A DNA stretch of 64,000 nucleotides from Flavobacterium sp. (GTDB taxonomy: Bacteria > Bacteroidota > Bacteroidia > Flavobacteriales > Flavobacteriaceae), in contig NZ_JBCNKR010000006.1 in assembly GCF_039595935.1 (NCBI RefSeq), positions 2,328,001 to 2,392,000 of the forward strand. Direction: 5' to 3'. Below are positions 51,446-60,815 of the stretch, piece after piece. The notes below the pieces were generated by a model. That model did not search any database. It saw nothing but the letters and a program-made list of their open reading frames with translations, and was not told where the DNA came from. A program made the position numbers and the translations under genes. Each line of letters starts with the position of its first letter. The stretch's first letter is position 1.

Positions 51446-53833
51446 ATGAAAAATTCAAGTCTCCTTATCTTTTTACTATTGCCTTTGTTTTGTTTGGCGC
51501 AGTCAACTTTAAAATTAAAAGGAAAAGTGTCAACTGAAACTACACCTTTAGAATGGGCAGATGTTTCGATATTCAATTCAGAAGGAAAAATTATCGACGG
51601 AACTACGACCAAACAAGACGGAACTTTTGAAATTAATCTTAAAAAAGGAACTTATAAAATAGGAATCAATCTTTTAGGTTTTTCAGAATTTGAAAAAGAG
51701 ATTTCTCTTGAAAAAGACACAGATTTAGGTACACTTATTATAAAAGAAACTATTGCCAATTTGAATGAAGTTGTGATAAAAACGGCAAAAAATACGGTTG
51801 AACAAAAAATTGATCGTGTAGTTTATAAAGTCGAAAATAATATTGCCGTAACAGGCGGCGATGCGCTTACAGCAATAAATACCGCTCCGGGTGTTGTCGT
51901 ACAAAATAGTTCTATAAATATTTTAGGAAAAGGCGCTTCGAGAGTGATGATCGACGGAAGAATGATTGAATTATCAGGAGAGGAATTGAATAGTTTCCTG
52001 AAATCAATTTCGGCAAATGATATCAAAAGTATTGAAGTTATTGCCAATCCTCCTGCAAAATATGAAGCGAACGGAACGGGCGGAATTATCAATATTATTA
52101 TGAAAAAAGGAATGCATGATTCCTGGAAAAACGCGACAACAACATCTTACGATCAAAATAAATACGGAATTTATACTTTAAGAAACAGTTTCTTCTACAA
52201 CAAAAATAAATTCAGATTTGCGTTTAGCGGAAACGGACGTATTGGAAACACAAATAATACAGAAGATTTGGATATTTATTATCCAACTGGACTTTGGGAA
52301 TTAAGAGATGTTTCTAAACAAAAAGAAAACAGTCTTTCGGGGCGTTTATCTTTAGATTATGATGTTTCGGATAAAACGACAATTGGTTTTCAGTATTTAA
52401 ACGAAAGTTATAATCCGGATATGAATTCGAATACCAGAATCAAGATTTTTAATACTTCAAATTCAGTCGATTCGCTTTTGGTTAATAGAGGTTTTAATGA
52501 TAAATATTCAGGAAGCCAGACTTATAACGCGCATTTAATTTCAAAATTAGATTCAATAGGGAAAAAAGTAAGCGTCGATTTGGATTACTTTACTTACGGT
52601 TCAAAATTCGATAAAAACTTCGTAGCAAAATCGTACTTGCCAGACGGAACGTATCAAAACACAAATCAATCAGCACGAAATAATTCAAATCAGAATATTG
52701 ATAATTTTAGTTTGAAAGCTGATTTTGAACATCCAATGAAAGCTTTTGATTTTTCGTATGGCGGAAAAGTAAGTTTTGTAAAAAGTAACAGCGATGTGTT
52801 TTATTATAACACAATTTCCGGAAGTGAAGTTTTGGATGCAAATCAGTCGAATGTGTTTGAATACAAAGAAAATAATCAGGCGGTTTATATTAACGGAAAT
52901 AAAAAATTCAATGATAAATTCTCTTTTCAATTGGGTTTAAGATTAGAAAATACACAAACAAACGGATATTCTGAGACGTTACATCAGGAAGTGAAAAATG
53001 ATTATTTAAAGCTGTTTCCAAGTTTGTATTTAGATTATCAATTGAATGAGAATCATGGTTTTAATTTCACTTACGGAAAACGTATCAATCGCCCGGGTTT
53101 TGGTTTAATGAATCCATTTCGTTCTTATATTAATAGTAATAGTTATTCAGAAGGAAATCCGTTTTTAAGGCCTTCTTTTAGTAATAATTTTGACTTTACG
53201 TATTCTTTTAAAAAGAATTTAAGAACTAATATTTTCTTTAATAGAACAACAAATGGTTACGGAGTTGTTTTTACTTCAAATCCTGAAATCAATACGCAGG
53301 TTATAACAAGACAAAATTATTTTGATGAAAGTTCATTTGGTATTGGAGAGAGTTATTCAGCAGAAGTTACAAGCTGGTTCGAAACACTGACTTCTGTTTA
53401 TCTTTTAGGTTCTAAAACAAGTTTTATTTCGGAGATAAATGCAGTTCCGTCAAACACTGAACAGCTTTATTTTACAACAGAAAATACTTTTACGCTAAGT
53501 GAAACTACAAAGCTGCAATTGGAATATTTTTACAGTTCTCCGTTTAAAAAAGGTTTATATGAAATTGGTTATATGGCTGGATTGAATATTGCAATTAGAC
53601 AAAGTTTCCTGAAAAATAATCTGCAGCTGACTTTTTTGGTTAATGATATTTTTAATACGTCTTATTTAAAAGATTATAAATCGATTGTAAACGGTGTAAT
53701 TCAGGTTTACAGCCAAAATGAAAGCAGTCGATTTGCAAGATTATCTGTGACTTACAACTTTGGAAATAAAAAGATTAAGGTTCAGGAACGTGATTTTGGT
53801 AATAAAGAAGAGAAAAAACGAACTGGGAAATAG
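51446..53833 (+). CDS. Outer-membrane beta-barrel receptor-like protein (OMP_b-brl_3 type)
   Basis: 795 residues with a signal peptide (cleavage near CLAQ, 16-19), a CarboxypepD_reg-like domain (about 24-95), a plug domain (about 115-210, with GKGASRVMIDGRMIELSGEEL and GIINIIMKKG) and a large barrel. It has the arrangement of OMP_b-brl_3 proteins rather than canonical TonB receptors: no clear TonB box, and the tail ends in a hydrophilic KVQERDFGNKEEKKRTGK instead of an aromatic strand. Likely uptake or export of an unknown ligand. The AraC-type regulator upstream may control it. Confidence 0.85.
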   Translation: MKNSSLLIFLLLPLFCLAQSTLKLKGKVSTETTPLEWADVSIFNSEGKIIDGTTTKQDGTFEINLKKGTYKIGINLLGFSEFEKEISLEKDTDLGTLIIKETIANLNEVVIKTAKNTVEQKIDRVVYKVENNIAVTGGDALTAINTAPGVVVQNSSINILGKGASRVMIDGRMIELSGEELNSFLKSISANDIKSIEVIANPPAKYEANGTGGIINIIMKKGMHDSWKNATTTSYDQNKYGIYTLRNSFFYNKNKFRFAFSGNGRIGNTNNTEDLDIYYPTGLWELRDVSKQKENSLSGRLSLDYDVSDKTTIGFQYLNESYNPDMNSNTRIKIFNTSNSVDSLLVNRGFNDKYSGSQTYNAHLISKLDSIGKKVSVDLDYFTYGSKFDKNFVAKSYLPDGTYQNTNQSARNNSNQNIDNFSLKADFEHPMKAFDFSYGGKVSFVKSNSDVFYYNTISGSEVLDANQSNVFEYKENNQAVYINGNKKFNDKFSFQLGLRLENTQTNGYSETLHQEVKNDYLKLFPSLYLDYQLNENHGFNFTYGKRINRPGFGLMNPFRSYINSNSYSEGNPFLRPSFSNNFDFTYSFKKNLRTNIFFNRTTNGYGVVFTSNPEINTQVITRQNYFDESSFGIGESYSAEVTSWFETLTSVYLLGSKTSFISEINAVPSNTEQLYFTTENTFTLSETTKLQLEYFYSSPFKKGLYEIGYMAGLNIAIRQSFLKNNLQLTFLVNDIFNTSYLKDYKSIVNGVIQVYSQNESSRFARLSVTYNFGNKKIKVQERDFGNKEEKKRTGK

Positions 53834-53955
53834 TTATGAATTATAAATTGTTAATTGTCAATTGTTAATGTTGATATTGCAACCTGAAACTTGAAACCTG
53901 AAACTTTTTGCGTGAGGGATAGGAACTGGCTACCGAAGTAGCGCGGATAGCCCGG

Positions 53956-54014
53956 CAGTATTTAAGAAAAGGCCCAATGAACGCAAAGTTGATTGGGCCT
54001 TTTCTTAAATACTG
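53956..54014. repeat. Long perfect hairpin between convergent genes
   Basis: Arms of 23 bp (53956-53978 and 53992-54014) are exact reverse complements around a 13-base loop, with GGCCCAAT at the loop side. It lies between the receptor gene and the convergent ZIP gene and could terminate both. Flanking sequence (GAACTGGCTACCGAAGTAGCGCGGATAGCCC) is G/C-rich and repeat-like. Confidence 0.85.
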
Positions 54015-54025
54015 ACACGCCCAGA

Positions 54026-54694
54026 TTATAAAAAGAATGCCAATAGAATTCCGAGAACGATCATCGAAACTTTGGCAATATTGAATTTGTGTCCTTCGCT
54101 GCTTTCAAAAATAATTGTGGACGAAATGTGGAATAAAATACCAATCACGATCGCGGTTATTTCGGTATAATAATCGTTTAAAAAAGACAGATATTCTGAA
54201 GCGACAGTTCCAAGAGGTGTCATAACAGAAAAAGTCAGCATGAAAGCAAAAATGGCTTTTTTGTTTAAATCGGCATTGATGAAAAATGTCGTTAGAATCA
54301 CGGCAATTGGTAAATGATGAATCGCAATGCCAACAGCCAGATCATGATGATGACTTACCGGAAAACCTTCTAAAAAGGCATGAATACACAAACTAATGAA
54401 TAAAAGCCATGGGATTTGAGACATTTTTGCGTGTCCGTGAACGTGTCCGTGTTCGGCTCCTTTTGAGAAAAATTCTAAAACAATCTGGAATAAAATTCCG
54501 ACCATTATAAATAAACCAATTTTGTGATTATGAGAACTGTAAACTTCCGGCAGAAGATGCATTACGGTTAACGATAACAAAAAAGAACCGCTGAATGCGA
54601 GTAGTAATTTTAAATTGGTTTTGTTGTTTGGTTTTATAAACAAAGCCACACTATATCCTAAAAGTACAGAAAATAAGGGTAGTAAATAGTTCAT
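54026..54694 (-). CDS. ZIP-family divalent metal transporter
   Basis: 222 residues with about eight transmembrane helices and a His-rich loop (EHGHVHGHAKM, about 79-89). The ZIP metal site appears as HAFLEGFPV and HHLPIAVIL. Short length and the motif order match bacterial ZIP proteins, which carry zinc or related metals into the cytosol. The preceding gene in its direction is the methyltransferase at 54793, with an inverted repeat between. Confidence 0.88.
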   Translation of the reverse strand: MNYLLPLFSVLLGYSVALFIKPNNKTNLKLLLAFSGSFLLSLTVMHLLPEVYSSHNHKIGLFIMVGILFQIVLEFFSKGAEHGHVHGHAKMSQIPWLLFISLCIHAFLEGFPVSHHHDLAVGIAIHHLPIAVILTTFFINADLNKKAIFAFMLTFSVMTPLGTVASEYLSFLNDYYTEITAIVIGILFHISSTIIFESSEGHKFNIAKVSMIVLGILLAFFL

Positions 54695-54703
54695 TTTTAG
54701 TTT

Positions 54704-54781
54704 GTTTAATCGTTGATTTGTTTAATCGTTTAATCGGTTTTTGTCAATTTGTTTTACGGTTAAACAAATCAACGATTAAAC
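54704..54781. repeat. Inverted repeat between ZIP and methyltransferase genes
   Basis: Arms of 26 bp (54704-54729 and 54756-54781) are reverse complements with one mismatch. The arms are built from GTTTAATCGTTGATTTGTTTAA-like repeated words. No T run follows on the minus strand, so it is more likely a dispersed element than a terminator. Confidence 0.75.
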
Positions 54782-54792
54782 GCTTAACCAAT

Positions 54793-55557
54793 TTATTTAA
54801 AAATCATGATTAATCTTTCGCTTTCGGTTTTATGGAATTTTTTAAGCTTATAATCGCCAAAAATATCCAGAAGATAAATTCCGGCTTCTTCCATTAAATC
54901 CTGAAAATCTTTTAAAGTCAGCGCTTTTACTTTTTCGGTATAATGATATTTTCTGCCTTGGTCTTCAAAATCAATTTCTTTTAAAATATGCCCGTCTTCA
55001 ACATATCTTTTAATGTGAAAATCAATTCCGTCAACCGTTTTTACTTCTTCGGGAACCAGAGTTTCGATAACCTGATTTACGTTCATAAAATCGATGACAG
55101 CAAAACCATATTCAGATAAACTTTCTTTAATTGCTTTTAGTGTTGTAAGGTTATCATCGTCACTTTCGAAGTAGCCAAAACTCGTGAAAAGATTGAAAAT
55201 AGCGTCGAATTTTTCCTCAAAAGGCTCGCGCATATCATGCACTTTAAAATGCAGGTGTTCGTTGCTGTTTTTGCTGGCTTCAGCAATGCTGTTTTCAGAT
55301 AAATCGGCACCTAAAACATTATAGCCTAATTGGTTCAGGTAAATAGAATGACGTCCTTTTCCGCAGGCTAAATCCAAAACTTTAGCCTTTTCAGGCAGAT
55401 TTAAATAATGCGTTAAATTATCCATGAAAATCTGCGCTTCTCTATAATTTCTATCCTTGTACAGAATGTGATAATACGGAGTGTCAAACCAGGATGTGAA
55501 CCAGCTTTCGGTATTTCTTTCCGGATTTGGTGTAGATGAGTTGGGTGCGTCAGACAT
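54793..55557 (-). CDS. Class I SAM-dependent methyltransferase
   Basis: 254 residues. Motif I LDLACGKGRHS (61-71), acidic loop LGADLSENS (82-90) and the post-II motif LFTSFGYF are typical of Methyltransf_25/Tam-type enzymes. The substrate cannot be inferred. Cytosolic. It is divergent from the THUMP RNA methyltransferase gene, with overlapping promoter-like boxes between. Confidence 0.85.
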   Translation of the reverse strand: MSDAPNSSTPNPERNTESWFTSWFDTPYYHILYKDRNYREAQIFMDNLTHYLNLPEKAKVLDLACGKGRHSIYLNQLGYNVLGADLSENSIAEASKNSNEHLHFKVHDMREPFEEKFDAIFNLFTSFGYFESDDDNLTTLKAIKESLSEYGFAVIDFMNVNQVIETLVPEEVKTVDGIDFHIKRYVEDGHILKEIDFEDQGRKYHYTEKVKALTLKDFQDLMEEAGIYLLDIFGDYKLKKFHKTESERLIMIFK

Positions 55558-55587
55558 TTATTCTATTTCAATTAATTCAAAGTCCGG

Positions 55588-55606
55588 CAAATTTAGTGTA
55601 TTTTTG
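55588..55606. promoter_or_regulatory. Paired divergent -7 boxes
   Basis: On the minus strand TAAATTTG (55595-55588) faces the 55557 methyltransferase gene; on the plus strand TATTTTTG (55599-55606) faces the THUMP methyltransferase gene. Both match TAnnTTTG, but neither has a convincing TTTG box at the expected distance. Confidence 0.4.
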
Positions 55607-55692
55607 CCGAAAAATAACTATTTCGCTGCGATACCTAAATAAACGTTAGCGTCTGTCGGCGATCGGGGTTGTTTTTTAAAACAAAAATAAAG

Positions 55693-56853
55693 ATGGAAGA
55701 AAATTTTAGAATGATTGCCAAATGTTTTTTTGGCTTTGAAGAAATATTAGAAAAAGAATTGCGTACGCTTGGTGCTCAGGATGTCGAAAAAGGTGTGCGT
55801 ATGGTAAGTTTTAAAGGAGATAAAGGGTTTATGTACAAAGCTAATTTATCGCTTAGAACAGCACTTAAAGTTCTAAAACCAATTTATTCTTTTAGAGCTA
55901 ATAACGAACAGGCTTTGTATAAAGGAATTGCCGGCATAAACTGGTCAAAACTCCTGAATGCAAACCAAACCTTTGTTATTGATACAACGGTTCATTCTAC
56001 TTATTTTAATCATTCGGAGTTTGTTTCTCAAAAATGTAAAGATGCGATTGTCGATCAGTTTAGAGAAAGAACAGGGCAGAGACCAAGTATCGATAAACAA
56101 TATCCGGATTTAAGAATTAATGTACATATTGATAGAGATCAGGTTTCGGTTTCTTTAGATACATCAGGAAATTCACTTCATCAGCGTGGTTATAGAACGG
56201 CTACGAATATTGCGCCTATAAACGAGGTTTTAGCTGCTGGAATTCTTTTGTTATCTGGCTGGGATGGCCAAAGTCATTTTTTAGATCCAATGTGCGGTTC
56301 CGGAACTTTTCTTGCCGAAGCGGCAATGATTGCCTGTAATATTCCGGCTAATATTAACCGAAAAGAATTTGCTTTCGAAAAATGGAAAGACTGGGATAAC
56401 GATTTGTTTGATACAATCGTTGATAGTTTAATGAAGAAAACCAGAGAGTTTCACTATACTATAAAAGGTTTTGACAAAGCACCAAGTGCGGTTAGCAAAG
56501 CAAAAGATAATATCAGAAATGCCAATCTTGATGATTATATAACGATTCACGAAGACAACTTTTTTGATACTGAAAAAGAAGTTGAAGGAAAACTGCACAT
56601 GGTTTTCAATCCGCCTTATGATGAGCGTTTAGATATTCACATGGAGCGTTTTTATCAAAATATCGGGGATACTTTAAAGAAAAATTATCCGGGAACAAAT
56701 GCCTGGTTTATAACCGCAAATCTTGAAGCCTTGAAATTTGTTGGATTAAAACCGTCAAGAAAAATCAAACTTTTCAACGGAAGCCTTGAAGCTCGTTTGG
56801 TTAAATACGAAATGTACGAAGGAAGTAAAAGAACGAAATTTCAAGTTTCTTAA
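55693..56853 (+). CDS. THUMP-domain class I RNA methyltransferase (RlmL/YpsC-like)
   Basis: 386 residues from ATG 55693; a frame starting with TTG at 55669 is rejected. The N-terminal THUMP domain (about 50-160) is followed by the methyltransferase, which carries LDPMCGSGTFLAEAAMIA and the catalytic NPPYDERL motif of N2-guanine methyltransferases. It most likely modifies 23S rRNA guanine; it lacks the second methyltransferase domain of RlmKL. Cytosolic. No operon partner evident. Confidence 0.9.
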   Translation: MEENFRMIAKCFFGFEEILEKELRTLGAQDVEKGVRMVSFKGDKGFMYKANLSLRTALKVLKPIYSFRANNEQALYKGIAGINWSKLLNANQTFVIDTTVHSTYFNHSEFVSQKCKDAIVDQFRERTGQRPSIDKQYPDLRINVHIDRDQVSVSLDTSGNSLHQRGYRTATNIAPINEVLAAGILLLSGWDGQSHFLDPMCGSGTFLAEAAMIACNIPANINRKEFAFEKWKDWDNDLFDTIVDSLMKKTREFHYTIKGFDKAPSAVSKAKDNIRNANLDDYITIHEDNFFDTEKEVEGKLHMVFNPPYDERLDIHMERFYQNIGDTLKKNYPGTNAWFITANLEALKFVGLKPSRKIKLFNGSLEARLVKYEMYEGSKRTKFQVS

Positions 56854-56884
56854 TAGTTACAAAGTGACAAAGGTTAAAAGTAAC

Positions 56885-57029
56885 AAAGAAAAAAACTTTA
56901 CCCCTTTCTTTCTTTGTAGCTTTGAACCTAAAAAATAAGTCAAGTAAATAATATAAAGCTGTAGCTGCAGAGTTGCAAAGAAAAAAACTTTGCCTCTTTG
57001 TCACTTTGTAGCTTTGAATCTAAAAAAAA
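56885..57029. repeat. Two direct copies of a CTTTGTAGCTTTGAA-type repeat
   Basis: Segments 56885-56939 and 56977-57029 repeat the order AAAGAAAAAAACTTT ... CTTTGTAGCTTTGAA..CTAAAAA with a few mismatches. The second copy runs right up to the start codon at 57030. Confidence 0.78.
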
Positions 57030-57266
57030 ATGACAAAACTACAAGTAAGAGCATTCCTGTATCAATTAGGAACATTTGCAATTTTATTTATTTTAGGAAG
57101 ATTTATAATTGCGCAATACACTGGATTAACAGGAATCTGGATTCCGATGACATCGTTTGTTGTGGCAACTATTATTGGGCCTAAATTTCAGGCTGTAAAA
57201 ACAAAAGACGGCGAAAAACTTTTTATGAAATGGATTTTTATAAAAGGAATTAGAATTATCGGATAA
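57030..57266 (+). CDS. Small membrane protein, unknown function
   Basis: 78 residues with two transmembrane segments (about 14-28 and 33-50) and a basic C-terminus. The frame is conserved-looking and ends 19 bp before the racemase gene, so they are probably co-transcribed. I recognise no named family. Its start abuts a dispersed repeat, which may supply or disturb the upstream signal. Confidence 0.62.
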   Translation: MTKLQVRAFLYQLGTFAILFILGRFIIAQYTGLTGIWIPMTSFVVATIIGPKFQAVKTKDGEKLFMKWIFIKGIRIIG

Positions 57267-57285
57267 AATTTTAAAATCAGCAATT

Positions 57286-57978
57286 ATGAGGAAAATAGGC
57301 CTTATTGGCGGGATAAGCTGGGTTTCGACTTCAGATTATTACAGACTTATAAATCTTGGAATAAATGAAAAACGGGGAGGTTTAAACTTCTCTGAATGTT
57401 TGGTTTACTCGTTTAATTATGCTGATATTAAAAAGAATAACGACAATAATGACTGGGATTCGACTTTTAAAATGCTTTTTAAAGGCTGCGAATTTTTAAA
57501 ATCCGGCGGGGCAGAAGCTATCGTTTTATGTGCCAATACAATGCATTTAATTGCTGATAAACTTCAGGAAGCGATTGATTTGCCTATTATTCATATTGCG
57601 GCAGAAACAGCTGTTGAAATTGAGAAACAAAACCTGAAAAAAGTAGGGTTATTGGGAACCAAATTTACAATGGAACTTGATTTCTTTAAAGATAAGCTAA
57701 AAGCGAAAGGTATTGAAGCTATTATTCCTGCTAATGAAGAAGTTAAAGATTTTATTCATTATACTATTTTTGAAGAACTTGGCAGAGGAATTGTGACGGA
57801 TGAAACTAAAAAACGTTATCTCGAAATTGCTAATGAACTGGTTAAAAATGGTGCAGAAGGCATTATTTTAGGATGTACCGAAATTCCGATGGTAATAAAA
57901 GAAGGAGATTTATCAGTTCCTATTTTTGATACAACTTTAATACATGCAAAAGCGGCAGTTGAATTTCAATTGTCTTAA
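57286..57978 (+). CDS. Aspartate/glutamate racemase family protein
   Basis: 230 residues. Both catalytic cysteines are present in family context: VLCANTMH (about residue 84) and LGCTEIPM (about residue 203), with the GLIGGISWVST N-terminus. The enzyme interconverts L/D forms of aspartate or a similar amino acid through a two-base cysteine mechanism. It is not a MurI-type glutamate racemase by length and motif. Terminator follows. Confidence 0.9.
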   Translation: MRKIGLIGGISWVSTSDYYRLINLGINEKRGGLNFSECLVYSFNYADIKKNNDNNDWDSTFKMLFKGCEFLKSGGAEAIVLCANTMHLIADKLQEAIDLPIIHIAAETAVEIEKQNLKKVGLLGTKFTMELDFFKDKLKAKGIEAIIPANEEVKDFIHYTIFEELGRGIVTDETKKRYLEIANELVKNGAEGIILGCTEIPMVIKEGDLSVPIFDTTLIHAKAAVEFQLS

Positions 57979-57992
57979 AATAAAAGAAAACT

Positions 57993-58026
57993 AAAAAGCC
58001 TCAAATTATTGAATTTGAGGCTTTTT
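57993..58026. terminator. Bidirectional terminator
   Basis: AAAAAGCCTCAAATT (57993-58007) pairs perfectly with AATTTGAGGCTTTTT (58012-58026). T runs on both strands suit the convergent racemase gene and the 58045 gene. Confidence 0.88.
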
Positions 58027-58044
58027 AAATTATATGAAAAAATA

Positions 58045-58872
58045 TTATTTTTTCTTAGGAGCTTCTTTTACGATTTCAGGAACAACTACTTTCTTTTTGT
58101 AAATCGGAATAAAATACGAAACTGTGTAATTAAATCCTACACCAAAACTTCCGTCATAAGTTCTGTTGAATCCCGGAATATAAAGATTATCAAAACCAGA
58201 AGGTTTGTTGTTCATTGCTAAAAGCTTTAGCTGAACGCCAAAACCAACAAAAAGGTTGTTAAAAACTTCTGCTTTAATTCCCATAGCAACTTCAAACCAC
58301 GCAGCGGTTAAACCATTGTATTTTTGATCAACATTTATTGACGGCTGTTCTCCCCAATAAGGATTTGGATTGTAAATTTTATAACTGTTTAAAGTCTGGC
58401 TAAAATTACTAAAACCTCCTCTTAAACCTATTGTTATAAGGTTTTCCATATCCAGCCAGTTTTCATATAAATTATAATCAAAACCTGCTTTTATATAAGT
58501 TCCTGTTGCAGTAGAGTTTAATCTGTCATCATCGGTTGTTTTATCTTCAAAACCAAGTTCGGCAGCGGCGTAGTATTTTTTTGTTAAACGCCAGTCGGCA
58601 GTAAATTCAACACCTTTATAATCTTTGTCGTAAAATCCTCTTGTTAGTTTGTATAAATCAACACCAACACGTAGACCATAACGATCTGTTTTTAAAGGAA
58701 TACTATCTTTTTTAACTTCCTGAACGTCTGGTTTTGAAGCTTTGGTTTTTGGCTTTTCAGTAACAACTTCTTTTACAGCTGTAGAATCTTTTACTTCCTG
58801 AGCCTGTCCCAAAAACATGAACAGCAAAAAGCAAAGGCTAAAAATATACTTTAACGTGTGTTTCATTTTCAA
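58045..58872 (-). CDS. DUF6048-like outer-membrane protein
   Basis: 275 residues with a signal peptide (cleavage near GQAQ, 22-25), a Lys/Thr-rich segment and a beta-rich barrel-like domain with alternating strands. Its position as the third gene after rlmD and the DUF6452-like gene matches what I recall as the DUF6048 family of flavobacteria. It overlaps the upstream gene by 35 bp, so translation is coupled. Function unknown. Confidence 0.7.
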   Translation of the reverse strand: MKMKHTLKYIFSLCFLLFMFLGQAQEVKDSTAVKEVVTEKPKTKASKPDVQEVKKDSIPLKTDRYGLRVGVDLYKLTRGFYDKDYKGVEFTADWRLTKKYYAAAELGFEDKTTDDDRLNSTATGTYIKAGFDYNLYENWLDMENLITIGLRGGFSNFSQTLNSYKIYNPNPYWGEQPSINVDQKYNGLTAAWFEVAMGIKAEVFNNLFVGFGVQLKLLAMNNKPSGFDNLYIPGFNRTYDGSFGVGFNYTVSYFIPIYKKKVVVPEIVKEAPKKK

Positions 58873-59386
58873 GTTCTATATTAGATTCTACTACATTAAC
58901 ATTTAACATCCATATCCCGTCTCCGGCAGGATCTGTTTTTATAAGTCCTGAATTTGCAGTTGCATCACGAGGATTTAATGTAAAAGTGGTTTTAAAACCG
59001 CAGGCTCTCGAAACATATACACTTTGTGTTGCATAATTAAATGTCAAAACATCTGTGTTAGGAGATGCGCTGGTAGCATTAAAAATAAACTTATAAGAAG
59101 TAGAAGTACCATCTGTTTTTAATGGTATAGAAATTTTGCTTCCACTCGTTAAATATTTCGTTACCGAAGTGCCGTTTTCGTTAAAAACAATAGCGTCAGT
59201 ATCATCTTTACCTACACCCACTACTTTTAAGTTGGTAACAGGTCTAAGAACGGTAGGAGCCGCATTATCATAAAATTCGATTACTAATCGGGGAGTGGTT
59301 GGTGTATTTGCATCGCAAATATCATCTTTCTCACAACCGGATAATCCAAAAGTAAAGATTAATAAAAGAGAAACTATTTTTTTCAT
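58838..59386 (-). CDS. DUF6452-like lipoprotein
   Basis: 182 residues. SpII signal with lipobox LSGC (C18), then a beta-sandwich with two later cysteines (CDANTPTTPR and RACGF). It sits between rlmD and the DUF6048-like gene, a gene order I recall as conserved in flavobacteria, and I name it accordingly. It starts 12 bp after rlmD. Role unknown; probably a surface or periplasmic lipoprotein working with the third gene's product. Confidence 0.72.
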   Translation of the reverse strand: MKKIVSLLLIFTFGLSGCEKDDICDANTPTTPRLVIEFYDNAAPTVLRPVTNLKVVGVGKDDTDAIVFNENGTSVTKYLTSGSKISIPLKTDGTSTSYKFIFNATSASPNTDVLTFNYATQSVYVSRACGFKTTFTLNPRDATANSGLIKTDPAGDGIWMLNVNVVESNIELENETHVKVYF

Positions 59387-59398
59387 TTATGGTTTTTA

Positions 59399-60811
59399 TT
59401 AACGAAGTTCTAAAAGTACAACATTTTCAACATGATGTGTCTGCGGAAACATATCAACCGGACGTACGCGTGTTACTTTATATTTTTCATCCATTAAAGC
59501 TAAATCACGTGCTTGTGTTGCAGAGTTACAGCTTACATACACTACTTTTTTAGGTGCAATTTTTAGAATTTGATCAATTACAGCAGCATGCATTCCGTCT
59601 CGAGGCGGATCCGTAATAATAACATCAGGTTTTCCGTGTTGTGCTATAAAAGCTTCATTGAATACCACTTTCATGTCTCCAACAAAAAACTCGCAATTCG
59701 TAATATTATTGCGTTCTGCATTGGCTTTAGCATCTAAAATAGCTTCTGGAACGCTTTCTACACCAATTACTTTTTTTGCTTTTTTAGAAACAAACTGAGC
59801 AATAGTTCCTGTTCCTGTATATAAATCGTAAACAGTTTCATTTCCGGTTAATCCGGCAAATTCTCTTGTTATTTTGTACAATTCGTAAGCCTGATCTGAA
59901 TTTGTCTGATAGAAAGATTTAGCGTTAATACTAAATTTTAAACCTTCCATTTCTTCAAGAATATAGTCTCTTCCTTTGTAAAGTTTTATATCCTGATCGT
60001 AAATAGTATCATTTTGTTTTGCGTTTACAACATATTGCAGAGAAGTGATCTGCGGAAATTTTTCGTATACATGATCCAGAACCAGTTCGCGGTTTGCTTT
60101 ATCATCTTCAAAAAACTGAATTAAAACCATAATTTCTCCAGTCGAAGCGGTACGAATCATTAAAGTTCTTAATAATCCTGAATGTTCTCTTGGATTAAAA
60201 AAAGCTAAATTATGTTCGTTGGCAAAAGCTCTGATTTCATTTCTAATGGCATTTGACGGATCTTCCTGTAAATGACATTTTTCGATATCAAGAATCTTAT
60301 CCCACATTTTCGGAATATGAAATCCTAATGCATTTCTGTTTCCTAAATCTTCTGTGCTGCCAATTTCTTTTTCGGTTAACCAACGGCTGTTAGAAAACGA
60401 AAATTCCATTTTATTTCTATAGAAAAACTGTTTTTCTGAACCTAGAATATTTTCAAATTCCGGAAGTTCAACTTTTCCTATACGCTGTAAATGATTTTTT
60501 ACTTCATTTTGTTTGAAATACAACTGCTGGCTGTATTTCATATTTTGCCATTTGCATCCGCCGCAAACACCAAAATGTTCGCAGATTGGCTCTACACGAT
60601 GTTGAGATAATTCGTGAAATTTTACGGCTTTTCCTTCGTAATATGCTTTTCTTTTTTTGAATGTTTGTACATCAACAACATCGCCAGGAACGACATTCGG
60701 AATAAAGATTACTTTTCCGTCAGGAGCTTTTGCTACTGAGACTCCTTTTGCTCCGGCATCAAGAACCTGAATTTGATGAAAGACAACTTTGTCTGTATTT
60801 TTTCTTCCCAT
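59399..60811 (-). CDS. rlmD: 23S rRNA (uracil(1939)-C5)-methyltransferase
   Basis: 470 residues. TRAM-like N-terminus (about 1-65), iron-sulfur ligands C77, C83 and C86 in ICEHFGVCGGCKW plus a later Cys (EKCHLQ), methyltransferase motif DLYTGTGTIAQF, DPPRDGMH and the catalytic cysteine in VSCNSATQARDL. It methylates U1939 of 23S rRNA using SAM. First gene of a three-gene operon. The predicted promoter lies so close that the transcript may be leaderless. Confidence 0.94.
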   Translation of the reverse strand: MGRKNTDKVVFHQIQVLDAGAKGVSVAKAPDGKVIFIPNVVPGDVVDVQTFKKRKAYYEGKAVKFHELSQHRVEPICEHFGVCGGCKWQNMKYSQQLYFKQNEVKNHLQRIGKVELPEFENILGSEKQFFYRNKMEFSFSNSRWLTEKEIGSTEDLGNRNALGFHIPKMWDKILDIEKCHLQEDPSNAIRNEIRAFANEHNLAFFNPREHSGLLRTLMIRTASTGEIMVLIQFFEDDKANRELVLDHVYEKFPQITSLQYVVNAKQNDTIYDQDIKLYKGRDYILEEMEGLKFSINAKSFYQTNSDQAYELYKITREFAGLTGNETVYDLYTGTGTIAQFVSKKAKKVIGVESVPEAILDAKANAERNNITNCEFFVGDMKVVFNEAFIAQHGKPDVIITDPPRDGMHAAVIDQILKIAPKKVVYVSCNSATQARDLALMDEKYKVTRVRPVDMFPQTHHVENVVLLELR

Positions 60812-60815
60812 AGCG

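Noticed and set aside
58009..58221. Plus-strand frame of 70 codons overlapping the DUF6048-like gene
   Set aside because: It lies antisense to a supported gene and begins inside the terminator.
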